Notes: a model not told the origin generated them from the sequence alone. Counted from the stretch's first letter, positions 35,779 through 45,396 are shown. The stretch is DNA of 64,000 nt from Methylobacillus methanolivorans (GCF_020531845.1 NZ_JAJAVF010000002.1:1461543-1525542); one strand, 5' to 3'. Numbers and translations: made by a program.

Positions 35779-35812
35779 ACCGCACATTCCCTCCCATCTC
35801 TCCGAGGCCTAC

Positions 35813-36802
35813 ATGCTAAGAAAAATAGTGGCAATCAGTCTTTTTGCCGTCGCAGGAATTGTTCATGCAGATACCACACTACTCAACGTTTCGTATGATG
35901 TAACACGCGAATTCTACAAAGACTTTAATCCCGCCTTCAGTAAATTCTGGAAACAAAAAACTGGTGAATCCGTCACCATCAATCAATCACATGGCGGTTC
36001 CAGCAAGCAGGCCAGAGCCGTAGCAGATGGCTTGCAGGCTGACATCATCTCCATGAACCAGAGCAATGATATTGATATCTTGTTCGAGCGCGGCAAGCTG
36101 ATTCCCGCTGACTGGCAGAAACGTCTGCCCAATGCCAGCTCACCCACCACATCCACCACCGTCTTTCTCGTGCGTAAAGGCAACCCCAAGAACATCAAGG
36201 ATTGGGACGACCTCATTAAACCTGGCGTCGGTGTCGTGATCCCTAACCCCAAGACCTCGGGCAATGGACGCTATAGCTATCTTGCCGCCTGGGGCGCGGT
36301 TATCAAGAAAGGTGGGGATGAAGCCAAAGCACGTGATTTTGTCGCTCGCTTATTTAAGAACGTTCCTGTCCTGGATGCAGGTGGACGCGGTGCCACTACG
36401 ACATTTATTCAGCGTGGCATTGGTGACGTATTGCTCACGTTTGAGAATGAGGTATTTCTCATCAATAAAGAGTTAGGTAACAATAACTTCGACGTGGTGT
36501 ATCCATCTTCCAGCATCCTGGCAGAAAATCCCATCGCACTGGTTGACAAGGTGGTAGACAAGCGCAAGACACGCCAAATTGCACAAGCCTACCTGGAGTT
36601 TCATTACTCACCAGAAGGCCAGGAAATCGCCGCACGGCATTACCTGCGCCCACGTTCTGCGGAAGTATTGGCTGCACACAAGGACGATTTCAGGCCACTG
36701 CAACTCTTTACCGTAGATGAGACATTTGGCGGCTGGCAAAAAGCCCAAAAAACGCACTTTGCTGATGGCGGCATATTTGACCAGATTTACGTCAATAAAT
36801 AA
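35813..36802 (+). CDS. sbp: Periplasmic sulfate-binding protein (second copy)
   Basis: Second sulfate ABC solute-binding protein, 329 residues. Signal peptide MLRKIVAISLFAVAGIVHA, then [20 protein letters not shown]. It shares the family blocks [60 protein letters not shown] and [20 protein letters not shown] with the copy at 29.9 kb. GAGG precedes the ATG. It has its own good promoter and is followed after 12 bases by the EAL gene; cysTWA lie beyond that behind a further promoter. This is the more likely partner of the adjacent permease. Confidence 0.95.
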   Translation: MLRKIVAISLFAVAGIVHADTTLLNVSYDVTREFYKDFNPAFSKFWKQKTGESVTINQSHGGSSKQARAVADGLQADIISMNQSNDIDILFERGKLIPADWQKRLPNASSPTTSTTVFLVRKGNPKNIKDWDDLIKPGVGVVIPNPKTSGNGRYSYLAAWGAVIKKGGDEAKARDFVARLFKNVPVLDAGGRGATTTFIQRGIGDVLLTFENEVFLINKELGNNNFDVVYPSSSILAENPIALVDKVVDKRKTRQIAQAYLEFHYSPEGQEIAARHYLRPRSAEVLAAHKDDFRPLQLFTVDETFGGWQKAQKTHFADGGIFDQIYVNK

Positions 36803-36814
36803 GCGGCCACAATC

Positions 36815-37699
36815 ATGACCAAGCAAAACGTCTCCACATCCATCGCTATAGAGCAATTGAAAGCCCAGTTGCGAGAATCGCTTTATCTCGACCTTGATGA
36901 ATATGGGCTAGAAGAACAGTCTTCGGGAGAGTTCAATAGCTCATTCCTGGGACTGCAACTCAACAGTGCCTTCCAGCCTATCTACGATAGTGAAGCAGGC
37001 GATTTGTTTGGTCATGAAGCGTTTATCCGCCCCTCGCTCGGTGGCCAACAAGCCATTAATCCAGAGTTTGCCTTCAGCTTTGCCGGGCAAGTTGGCAAGC
37101 TGGTAAAGTTTGATCGCGTTGTCCGCACGCTTCATGTACTGAACTTCCGTCAGATTTATGCAGAAAATGGCTTGTTGTTCCTCAATGTACACCCCAATTT
37201 GCTGATGAGCGTCAACGCGCACGGTAAAGTATTCGAGCGCATCCTGCATGCGAACTCTGTTCCCACCCATCGCGTCGTCATTGAAATACAGGAAAGTGTC
37301 GTCGAGCATGAGCATCAACTGGCAGATGCCATTGAAAACTACACAGAACGAGGCTACCGCATCGCGATTGGCAACTTTGGCAGCAAGCACTCCCATCTGG
37401 AACGGCTATGGAAACTTGCCCCCGAGTTTGTCAAACTTGATATTGGCCTGATCAAAGAAGCCGAGCGTAATACCCGCATGCGCAAGATATTGCCGCGCTT
37501 GATCCAGCTCATCCATGACATCGGTGCGCAACCTGTGATTACCGGCATCGAGTCTCAAACCGGCCTCGACATTGCAGTGGAATCTGGTACTACTCTGCTG
37601 CAAGGATACTTCCTAGGCAAACCGGTGACTGCCAAGGAGCTTCAACCCACGCAAGCACTCAAGCCTTCATTGCAGTTGAACAAACGAGCAGCCGCGTGA
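36815..37699 (+). CDS. Degenerate EAL-domain protein in the sulfate operon
   Basis: A 294-residue soluble protein whose residues about 45-285 form an EAL (c-di-GMP phosphodiesterase-type) domain. Kept: Glu of GHEAFIR, Asn of FLNVHPNLL, Glu of VIEIQES, Lys of FVKLDI, Glu of TGIES and Gln of LLQGYFLGKP. Lost: the metal-binding Asp pair of DDFGTG, which reads GNFGSK here. So it probably does not cleave c-di-GMP and may bind it, or act by protein contacts. The 45-residue N-terminus is acidic and unlike known sensors. Only 12 bases separate it from sbp2, so it is part of a sulfate-uptake transcript. Its job there is unknown. Confidence 0.85.
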   Translation: MTKQNVSTSIAIEQLKAQLRESLYLDLDEYGLEEQSSGEFNSSFLGLQLNSAFQPIYDSEAGDLFGHEAFIRPSLGGQQAINPEFAFSFAGQVGKLVKFDRVVRTLHVLNFRQIYAENGLLFLNVHPNLLMSVNAHGKVFERILHANSVPTHRVVIEIQESVVEHEHQLADAIENYTERGYRIAIGNFGSKHSHLERLWKLAPEFVKLDIGLIKEAERNTRMRKILPRLIQLIHDIGAQPVITGIESQTGLDIAVESGTTLLQGYFLGKPVTAKELQPTQALKPSLQLNKRAAA

Positions 37700-37739
37700 T
37701 GCCGCAGCACATAGAAAAATAACCCCGAGCTATATCGTT

Positions 37740-37785
37740 ATAAAAACATATTATTTTTTGCGCGCAGCCACTTCTGCTACATTGC
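37740..37785 (+). promoter_or_regulatory. Sulfur-island promoter element C (cysTWA)
   Basis: Contains ATAAAAACATA, then TATTTTT (37752-37758), exactly 16 bases, and TGCTACATTGC (37775-37785), the same layout and spacing as elements A and B. It lies 38 bases before the cysT ATG. Confidence 0.6.
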
Positions 37786-37823
37786 AGCGGCCTTGCTCCA
37801 GCCACACACACTAAATTCACAAT

Positions 37824-38663
37824 ATGGCAAAAAAACACAAACCACATAACGTATTGCCTGGCTTTAACTTATCTCTTGGCTATACCTTGTTATACCTGAG
37901 CCTGATAGTACTGATTCCATTATCAGCTGCCTTTTTCAAGACGACAGAGTTAAGCCTTGCAGAGTTTTGGCACACTGTCACCACACCCAGAGTGATCGCT
38001 TCATACAAGCTCACTTTCGGCGCATCCTTGTTTGCAGCGCTGATCAATGCAGTGTTCGGTTTGCTTACTGCCTGGGTGCTGACCCGCTATACATTTCCCG
38101 GGAAGAAGCTGGTAGACGCATTGGTGGACTTACCATTCGCCCTGCCTACCGCAGTGGCTGGCATTGCACTGACAGCAGTCTACTCAGGCAATGGCTGGAT
38201 TGGCAGCCTGATCGAGCCATATGGCCTCAAGGTAGCCTTTACTCCGTTAGGCGTCGTCGTGGCCTTGACATTTATTGGGCTACCCTTCGTTGTCCGCACC
38301 GTACAACCTGTGCTGGAAGACCTAGAAGCAGAAACTGAGGAAGCTGCAGCCAGCTTAGGCGCAAATCGTTGGCAGACCTTTCATCGCGTTATCCTACCAG
38401 CCCTCTGGCCAGCCCTGCTCACTGGATTTGCACTCGCGTTTGCCCGTGCAGTGGGTGAGTATGGCTCCGTGATTTTCATCGCTGGCAATATGCCGATGAT
38501 TTCCGAGATCACACCGCTCATCATCATCACCAAACTCGAACAATACGACTACACCGGCGCAACTGCAGTTGCCGTAGTCATGCTGGTCATCTCTTTCCTA
38601 CTATTGCTCACCATCAACGGCCTGCAGTGGTGGAGCAGCAGCCGCAACAGCGCATCGCGATAG
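37824..38663 (+). CDS. cysT: Sulfate ABC transporter permease CysT (CysU)
   Basis: One of two inner-membrane channel subunits of the sulfate/thiosulfate importer. Six membrane helices are visible in 279 residues; the start PGFNLSLGYTLLYLSLIVLI is typical of CysT. The ATPase-contact (EAA) loop reads EAAASLGANRWQTFHRVILP near residue 175. The C-terminal helix ends with a short polar tail. Promoter element C lies upstream, and cysW follows 11 bases after the stop codon. Confidence 0.96.
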   Translation: MAKKHKPHNVLPGFNLSLGYTLLYLSLIVLIPLSAAFFKTTELSLAEFWHTVTTPRVIASYKLTFGASLFAALINAVFGLLTAWVLTRYTFPGKKLVDALVDLPFALPTAVAGIALTAVYSGNGWIGSLIEPYGLKVAFTPLGVVVALTFIGLPFVVRTVQPVLEDLEAETEEAAASLGANRWQTFHRVILPALWPALLTGFALAFARAVGEYGSVIFIAGNMPMISEITPLIIITKLEQYDYTGATAVAVVMLVISFLLLLTINGLQWWSSSRNSASR

Positions 38664-38674
38664 GAATACACCTT

Positions 38675-39571
38675 ATGTCAACCACTGTTTCCCAATTCGC
38701 CCGTTACAATGCCAAGGTAGCACGCAATCGTGCCACCTCCGAGCCAGCCTGGGTACGCTGGACGCTGATTATTTCTGCGCTGCTGTTTCTCAGCCTATTC
38801 CTGTTTGTTCCCTTGGCAGCCGTATTTACTGAAGCATTACGCAAGGGCTTCGACACTTACCTTGCTGCCCTGATTGAGCCCGATGCCGTTTCCGCGATCA
38901 AGCTCACGCTCATCGCAGCCGCCATCTCGCTACCGCTTAACTTGGTATTCGGTATTGCAGCCGCCTGGGCCATTGCCAAATTCGAGTTCAAGGGCAAAAG
39001 CATTCTGATCACCCTGATTGACCTGCCATTTGCAGTCTCCCCGGTCATTGCAGGCTTGATCTATGTATTGATCTTTGGATTGCAAGGCTGGTTTGGCGAG
39101 TGGCTAATTGATCATGATTACAAAGTCATTTTCGCCATCCCCGGCATCGTCCTCGCCACGATCTTCGTTACATTCCCCTTCATTGCACGTGAATTAATCC
39201 CACTCATGCAAGCTCAAGGTAAGGAAGAAGAAGAGGCAGGCTTGGTATTGGGTGCTTCAGGCTGGCAAATCCTCTGGCACATCACCCTGCCAAATATCAA
39301 ATGGGGCTTGCTGTATGGCGTCATCCTCACCAATGCCCGTGCCATGGGCGAATTTGGCGCTGTCTCGGTGGTATCAGGCCATATTCGCGGGCTCACCAAC
39401 ACCATGCCGCTCCATGTGGAAATCCTCTACAACGAATATAACTATGCCGCGGCCTTTGCTGTCGCCTCGCTACTGGCCTTCCTAGCGTTAATAACACTGG
39501 CACTCAAGTCATACATTGAGTGGCAAAGTGGCCGTAGCGCCAGCGCACGTGAAAAAGCCTCTGACCAATAA
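38675..39571 (+). CDS. cysW: Sulfate ABC transporter permease CysW
   Basis: Second channel subunit of the sulfate importer, 298 residues with six membrane helices. The EAA loop reads EEEAGLVLGASGWQILWHIT and the family segment ARAMGEFGAVSVVSGHIRGL follows. An N-terminal cytoplasmic extension of about 30 residues precedes the first helix (LIISALLFLSLFLFVPLAAV). I set the start at 38675, with AGGA upstream, rather than at an ORF start inside cysT. cysA follows after 35 bases. Confidence 0.96.
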   Translation: MSTTVSQFARYNAKVARNRATSEPAWVRWTLIISALLFLSLFLFVPLAAVFTEALRKGFDTYLAALIEPDAVSAIKLTLIAAAISLPLNLVFGIAAAWAIAKFEFKGKSILITLIDLPFAVSPVIAGLIYVLIFGLQGWFGEWLIDHDYKVIFAIPGIVLATIFVTFPFIARELIPLMQAQGKEEEEAGLVLGASGWQILWHITLPNIKWGLLYGVILTNARAMGEFGAVSVVSGHIRGLTNTMPLHVEILYNEYNYAAAFAVASLLAFLALITLALKSYIEWQSGRSASAREKASDQ

Positions 39572-39606
39572 CGTACTGACCGCACCACCGTCACAAGGAT
39601 GACATC

Positions 39607-40683
39607 ATGAGTATCGAAATCCGCAATATCAAAAAAGAATTTGGCAGTTTTACCGCACTAGGAGACGTCAGCCTTGATGTTCCCAGCGGCGAACTTGTCG
39701 CCCTGCTTGGTCCTTCAGGATGCGGTAAAACTACACTATTGCGCATCATCGCGGGCCTGGAATCTCCCGATTCTGGCAGCATACATTTCCATGGTGAAGA
39801 AGCCACAAACCGCGACGTACGTGAACGCGAAGTGGGCTTCGTATTCCAGCATTACGCCTTGTTCCGCCACATGACAGTGTTTGAGAATGTCGCGTTTGGC
39901 TTACGTGTTCGCCCTAAAAAGACACGCCCCACAGAGGCCGAAATCCACCGTCGCGTTCACCAGCTCTTAAGCCTGGTGCAACTGGACTGGCTGGCCGACC
40001 GTTATCCACCACAACTTTCCGGTGGCCAGCGCCAACGCATCGCACTCGCCCGCGCTTTGGCCGTTGAGCCCAAAGTTTTGTTACTGGATGAACCCTTTGG
40101 AGCCTTGGACGCCAAGGTGCGTAAAGACCTGCGTCGCTGGCTGCGCCGACTGCACGACGAACTGCACATCACCAGCGTCTTCGTCACTCATGATCAGGAA
40201 GAAGCGCTCGAAGTCGCAGATCGCATCGTCGTCATGAACCAGGGCAAGATCGAGCAAATAGGCTCTCCGCAAGAAGTGTACGACAGCCCGGCCTCACCAT
40301 TCGTCTATCAATTCCTCGGCAACGTCAACCAGTTCCACAGCCGCGTAGATCAAGGCCAAGCGCATATCGGCGACATCAGCCTCGCACTGGACGAGCACCA
40401 CACCGTACAGAACAGCGATGCTCTTGCCTACGTACGTCCACACGACATCGACATCTATACCGAGCAAAACGGCAGCCCCGCATTACAAGCCGTGGTCAGC
40501 TACATCCATGCGGCTGGCCCACTTGTCAGGCTTGAACTACAGCCTACCAACAATGCCGACATCATCGAAGCAGAAATCACCCGTGAACGCTTCCGCGAGC
40601 TCGCCATCCGCCAGGGCAGCGCAGTATTCCTCAAGCCACGCAGCGTACAAGTTTTTCTTCAAGGTAGTAGCACTGCCAGTTGA
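39607..40683 (+). CDS. cysA: Sulfate ABC transporter ATPase CysA
   Basis: ATPase that powers sulfate/thiosulfate import, cytoplasmic face. Walker A is GPSGCGKTT (residues 36-44), the signature is [19 protein letters not shown], Walker B is [11 protein letters not shown], and the switch His is in [16 protein letters not shown]. The C-terminal 110 residues form the TOBE-like regulatory domain ([16 protein letters not shown]). Length 358 is usual. It closes the cysTWA operon, and a strong terminator lies 44 bases downstream. Confidence 0.96.
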   Translation: MSIEIRNIKKEFGSFTALGDVSLDVPSGELVALLGPSGCGKTTLLRIIAGLESPDSGSIHFHGEEATNRDVREREVGFVFQHYALFRHMTVFENVAFGLRVRPKKTRPTEAEIHRRVHQLLSLVQLDWLADRYPPQLSGGQRQRIALARALAVEPKVLLLDEPFGALDAKVRKDLRRWLRRLHDELHITSVFVTHDQEEALEVADRIVVMNQGKIEQIGSPQEVYDSPASPFVYQFLGNVNQFHSRVDQGQAHIGDISLALDEHHTVQNSDALAYVRPHDIDIYTEQNGSPALQAVVSYIHAAGPLVRLELQPTNNADIIEAEITRERFRELAIRQGSAVFLKPRSVQVFLQGSSTAS

Positions 40684-40726
40684 GCACTGATTAGCGTTAT
40701 CAACAACCAGCCGACCCGACCACAGG

Positions 40727-40760
40727 AGGCCCGCGTGATGAAAATCCCGCGGGCCTTTTT
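40727..40760 (+). terminator. Intrinsic terminator after cysA
   Basis: Stem AGGCCCGCG / CGCGGGCCT with a 12-base loop, then a run of five T residues. Confidence 0.85.
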
Positions 40761-40787
40761 ATTTACAGCCCACACAAGGAGCACTCC

Positions 40788-42065
40788 ATGCAGAAACTCA
40801 AACCCGCTTTGACTGCGCTCGCACTGGCAGTAATCTCCCCTCTGGCGTCCACCCAAGCCCTCGCCACGGACGGATACTTTTCCCATGGCTATGGCATACG
40901 CTCGCAAGGTGCAGGCGGCGTCGGCATCGCCTTGCCGCAAGACAGCCTGGTAGCAGCCAGCAATCCCGCCGGACTCTCCCTGGTGGGTGATCGCCTCGAC
41001 ATCGGCGCCTCCTGGTTTCGCCCACAACGCGAAGCCGAAATAGAAAATAGCCCAGCGCCATCCGCCAATGGCAAATACTCCGGCAACGAACGCGAACACT
41101 TCATCATTCCGGAAATTGGCTACAGCAAACGCGTCAGCGACGTCACCACTGCAGGCATCAGCGTCTATGGCAATGGCGGCATGAACACCGCCTATGATCG
41201 CGCCATTCCCCTGCTGGGCGATAGACGTGCAGGCGTCGACCTGATCCAGATATTCGTCAAACCCACTCTGTCATGGCAATTGACGCCAACCCAATACGTA
41301 GGCGTAGGCCTTAACATTGCCTACCAGCGCTTTGAAGCAAAAGGCCTGTCGAATTTCACCGCCACCGGGCTGGGCCAGGTTTCCCAATCACCCAACAACG
41401 TCTCTGACCGCGGCCACGACTCCTCCTATGGCATCGGGCTACACCTGGGCTGGCTGGGTCAATTCATTGACCAGCGCCTCACCCTGGGCGCAAGCTACCA
41501 AAGTAAAATCTCCACCACAGACTTCGACAAATATCGCGGCCTGTTTGCAGAAGACGGCAGCTTTGACATCCCAGAGAATTATGGCCTGGGCATCGCATTC
41601 AAACTCACCCCATCCTGGACCATCGCCAGCGACATCCAGCGCATCCGCTACAGCGACGTCAACTCAGTGGGCAACTCCTTGAACAGACTCCTCTCCGGAC
41701 AAGCCCTTGGCTCAGATCAAGGCCCAGGATTCGGCTGGCGCGACGTCACTGTATACAAACTCGGCACCGTCTTTGCCGTCAACGACCAACTCACCCTACG
41801 GGCCGGCTACAACCACACCACCCAACCCATCCCGCGAAGCGAAACCCTCTTCAACATCCTGGCCCCCGCCGTCGTACAAGACCACATCACCCTAGGCGCC
41901 ACCTGGAAACTCGCCAACAACAACGAACTCTCATTTAGCTATGCCCACGCCTTCGAAAATACCGTCAAAGGCAACAACTCCATCCCCACATTATTTGGCG
42001 GCGGAGACGTGAACCTGAAAATGCATCAAGATACGTTTGGGGTTGCGTATAGCTGGATACTGTAG
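40788..42065 (+). CDS. FadL/OmpP1/TodX-family outer-membrane transporter
   Basis: Outer-membrane barrel for hydrophobic compounds such as long-chain fatty acids. Signal peptide (MQKLKPALTALALAVISPLA ... ALA), mature start TDGYFSHGYGIRSQGAGGVG, and the diagnostic SNPAGLSLVGDRLDIGASWF of the plug domain. The rest is barrel strands ending in FGVAYSWIL. Length 425 is standard. The 3' half is unusually rich in CC-dinucleotide codons, but the frame is intact. AAGGAG precedes the ATG. The next 106 bases up to the CRISPR array hold no gene. Confidence 0.9.
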   Translation: MQKLKPALTALALAVISPLASTQALATDGYFSHGYGIRSQGAGGVGIALPQDSLVAASNPAGLSLVGDRLDIGASWFRPQREAEIENSPAPSANGKYSGNEREHFIIPEIGYSKRVSDVTTAGISVYGNGGMNTAYDRAIPLLGDRRAGVDLIQIFVKPTLSWQLTPTQYVGVGLNIAYQRFEAKGLSNFTATGLGQVSQSPNNVSDRGHDSSYGIGLHLGWLGQFIDQRLTLGASYQSKISTTDFDKYRGLFAEDGSFDIPENYGLGIAFKLTPSWTIASDIQRIRYSDVNSVGNSLNRLLSGQALGSDQGPGFGWRDVTVYKLGTVFAVNDQLTLRAGYNHTTQPIPRSETLFNILAPAVVQDHITLGATWKLANNNELSFSYAHAFENTVKGNNSIPTLFGGGDVNLKMHQDTFGVAYSWIL

Positions 42066-42171
42066 TGACCATCGCCACGCCTATCTAGAGCATGGGAGCC
42101 CAAGACGAGCAACAGTGACTTTGTCCACCTCTTACTCTGGTCAAGTCTAAATAGTCTTTGGTGGAGTTAAG

Positions 42172-45100
42172 GTGCCTAGACTCCACCATCGGAATGCCTG
42201 ATAAACTCAGCGCGGTGCTTTCCACGCCGTTCACCTTCGTTCCGATACCCCACCATCGGAATGCCTGATAAACTCTCAAAGCAATCCCGCATTGATGCGC
42301 TGAGTGTTCCGATACCCCACCATCGGAATGCCTGATAAACTCCAGCGCCGGGGTCGCGAGACGATCCGGGTAGTTCCGATACCCCACCATCGGAATGCCT
42401 GATAAACTCGCGGAGGTTTTGGCTATGCCAACCACACTAGTTCCGATACCCCACCATCGGAATGCCTGATAAACTCGCGTGCGGAGCAAACCATGTTACC
42501 TTGCCAGTTCCGATACCCCACCATCGGAATGCCTGATAAACTCGTTCTCCAACTCCGCTATGCGGGATAGGAGGTTCCGATACCCCACCATCGGAATGCC
42601 TGATAAACTCTTGCTACCACGTTACTGGCTGACGCTTGAGGTTCCGATACCCCACCATCGGAATGCCTGATAAACTCGATGCGCTGAGTAAGGAGCTGTC
42701 TGCCCATGTTCCGATACCCCACCATCGGAATGCCTGATAAACTCTCAACCGGGTAACATGAGGTTACGGGCATGGTTCCGATACCCCACCATCGGAATGC
42801 CTGATAAACTCGAGCTGAGACATCTAAATCTGCCACAGATGGTTCCGATACCCCACCATCGGAATGCCTGATAAACTCACCCTCGGAAGCGGTTATCGAG
42901 GCTAACCAGTTCCGATACCCCACCATCGGAATGCCTGATAAACTCCACCGAGTTGCCAGGGATGAGTTTAGCGAGGTTCCGATACCCCACCATCGGAATG
43001 CCTGATAAACTCTTATACCTCTGCAAAGTGGTGTGATTCTTGGTTCCGATACCCCACCATCGGAATGCCTGATAAACTCCAGCCAGACGTGGTGCAAACC
43101 TCGCCTGTTGTTCCGATACCCCACCATCGGAATGCCTGATAAACTCACAGCAACTACCTGAGACTGCGTGAGCAGTGTTCCGATACCCCACCATCGGAAT
43201 GCCTGATAAACTCCCAGCCATATGGCGGCATGGCGTGACCAACGTTCCGATACCCCACCATCGGAATGCCTGATAAACTCGGGTGCTGGGTGATGCCCCG
43301 GAGGAAATCCGTTCCGATACCCCACCATCGGAATGCCTGATAAACTCAAGCGGGGATTTTGCCGTATGACGGTAGGAGTTCCGATACCCCACCATCGGAA
43401 TGCCTGATAAACTCGCGGAGGAACGACGCTGTACCGGTTTTGAAGTTCCGATACCCCACCATCGGAATGCCTGATAAACTCAGCGTTGAACGTGGCGTAA
43501 ATGAAACTGCTGTTCCGATACCCCACCATCGGAATGCCTGATAAACTCATGGGGTCTCAGTTTGATGTGGTCGTATCAGTTCCGATACCCCACCATCGGA
43601 ATGCCTGATAAACTCTTGGGCAGCATGCCAGCCGTCAAGGGTACCGTTCCGATACCCCACCATCGGAATGCCTGATAAACTCCCCATAGTCAGAACGGAG
43701 CCATCAAACTGAGTTCCGATACCCCACCATCGGAATGCCTGATAAACTCTTTCTATCCCAGCTGGAACTAAGAACGAAGGTTCCGATACCCCACCATCGG
43801 AATGCCTGATAAACTCTCGCTTCCCACTCTTAATAAGTCTTTCATAGTTCCGATACCCCACCATCGGAATGCCTGATAAACTCACAGTGGAGTGACAATA
43901 ACATTATTTTTGAGTTCCGATACCCCACCATCGGAATGCCTGATAAACTCTGGGCAGCATGCCAGCCGTCAAGGGTTCCGGTTCCGATACCCCACCATCG
44001 GAATGCCTGATAAACTCCTCGCCCCTTAGTGCCTTCCGCCAGGACTCGTTCCGATACCCCACCATCGGAATGCCTGATAAACTCGTAGGTACGCAGTTAA
44101 CGAAGTCAGAATTAGTTCCGATACCCCACCATCGGAATGCCTGATAAACTCTCCTGCCTGAAAGCCTGGAGAGGCTTAAAGGTTCCGATACCCCACCATC
44201 GGAATGCCTGATAAACTCGTTAATTCTGCTCTTATGGCTAAAAATATAGTTCCGATACCCCACCATCGGAATGCCTGATAAACTCTCAATGTATTCGCCA
44301 TAGGTAGAGTGCGTGGTTCCGATACCCCACCATCGGAATGCCTGATAAACTCTTGCAGGGCCAGTAGTAGACATTGTGGTCAGTTCCGATACCCCACCAT
44401 CGGAATGCCTGATAAACTCACGACCATAAATTCTACGCATTGTGTTATAGTTCCGATACCCCACCATCGGAATGCCTGATAAACTCCTGTATTGCGCTAT
44501 TTGGACAAGCCCTTACGTTCCGATACCCCACCATCGGAATGCCTGATAAACTCTTTGAAATTGCCTTGTATGTATTGGTTAGAGTTCCGATACCCCACCA
44601 TCGGAATGCCTGATAAACTCATAGCTACGCCTTCGGCTATCTGAGCACTAGTTCCGATACCCCACCATCGGAATGCCTGATAAACTCTTTGAAGCGCTTG
44701 AGCGGCTTGCATGGCTAGTTCCGATACCCCACCATCGGAATGCCTGATAAACTCACGCCACGGGCTTTCCCCATGACTACGTTGGTTCCGATACCCCACC
44801 ATCGGAATGCCTGATAAACTCTCGACACTAGCTCACCTAGCCGTAGCGGTAGTTCCGATACCCCACCATCGGAATGCCTGATAAACTCCTGGCGTTGGGC
44901 AGTGCGTCAACTGGCAGAGTTCCGATACCCCACCATCGGAATGCCTGATAAACTCTTAGGCCAGCGAACAAGGATAGATCATTGAGTTCCGATACCCCAC
45001 CATCGGAATGCCTGATAAACTCGGAGCTGATACCAGTAACGTCGTACACATCGTTCCGATACCCCACCATCGGAATGCCTGATAAACTCGCACGTCCTCG

Positions 45101-45357
45101 CATGCCGAGATCGTGTCCAGTTCCGATACCCCACCATCGGAATGCCTGATAAACTCTGACGAGGTGATGATATGAGTTGTGCCTAAGTTCCGATACCCCA
45201 CCATCGGAATGCCTGATAAACTCTGATCGGCGTCAGGGAAAGTGATTCTGGTAGTTCCGATACCCCACCATCGGAATGCCTGATAAACTCGTGGCAGGCT
45301 TGAAAGCGATGATCCGGGCAGTTCCGATACCCCACCATCGGAATGCCTGATAAACTC
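42172..45357 (+). CRISPR. Type II-C CRISPR array, 48 repeats and 47 spacers
   Basis: A 37-base repeat, starting GTTCCGATACCCCACC and ending GCCTGATAAACTC on the plus strand, recurs every 67 bases without exception; all spacers are 30 bases. The first repeat (42172-42208) is degenerate at 4 of its first 11 positions, marking the old end; all others I checked are identical. New spacers should enter at the 45357 end, next to cas2. The tracrRNA anti-repeat complements the plus-strand repeat, so crRNAs are read towards the cas genes. The repeat contains an inverted repeat TTCCGAT / ATCGGAA, and its end TGATAAACT resembles an extended -10 promoter. Confidence 0.98.
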
Positions 45358-45374
45358 TAGTTGTTCGCAACTAG
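45357..45374 (+). repeat. Hairpin at the leader-side end of the array
   Basis: CTAGTTG-TTCG-CAACTAG, a perfect 7-bp stem with a stable TTCG tetraloop, starts with the last base of the final repeat and is followed by TTAATTTATAAA. It may end array transcripts or mark the integration site. Confidence 0.6.
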
Positions 45375-45396
45375 TTAATTTATAAAGAAGTAACTA

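Noticed and set aside
43547..43710. Spacers 21 and 23 share CATCAAACTGA on opposite strands
   Set aside because: Flanking bases differ on the side where both spacers still have sequence, so they do not come from one site.
44219..44248. Self-targeting by spacer 31, which shares AATTCTGCTCTTA with the region before pcnB
   Set aside because: Only 13 bases match; across 64 kb and 47 spacers about one such match is expected by chance.
42085..45204. Long minus-strand and plus-strand ORFs inside the CRISPR array (for example 330 codons at 42558-43550)
   Set aside because: The 67-base period makes the frame rotate through the same few peptides (such as GIPMVGYRN and RHSDGGVSE); they are read-through of repeats and not genes.
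42172..45357. Reading the array on the minus strand, in line with the cas genes
   Set aside because: The tracrRNA with its terminator lies on the plus strand, and its anti-repeat is complementary to the plus-strand repeat, so functional crRNAs must come from the plus strand.
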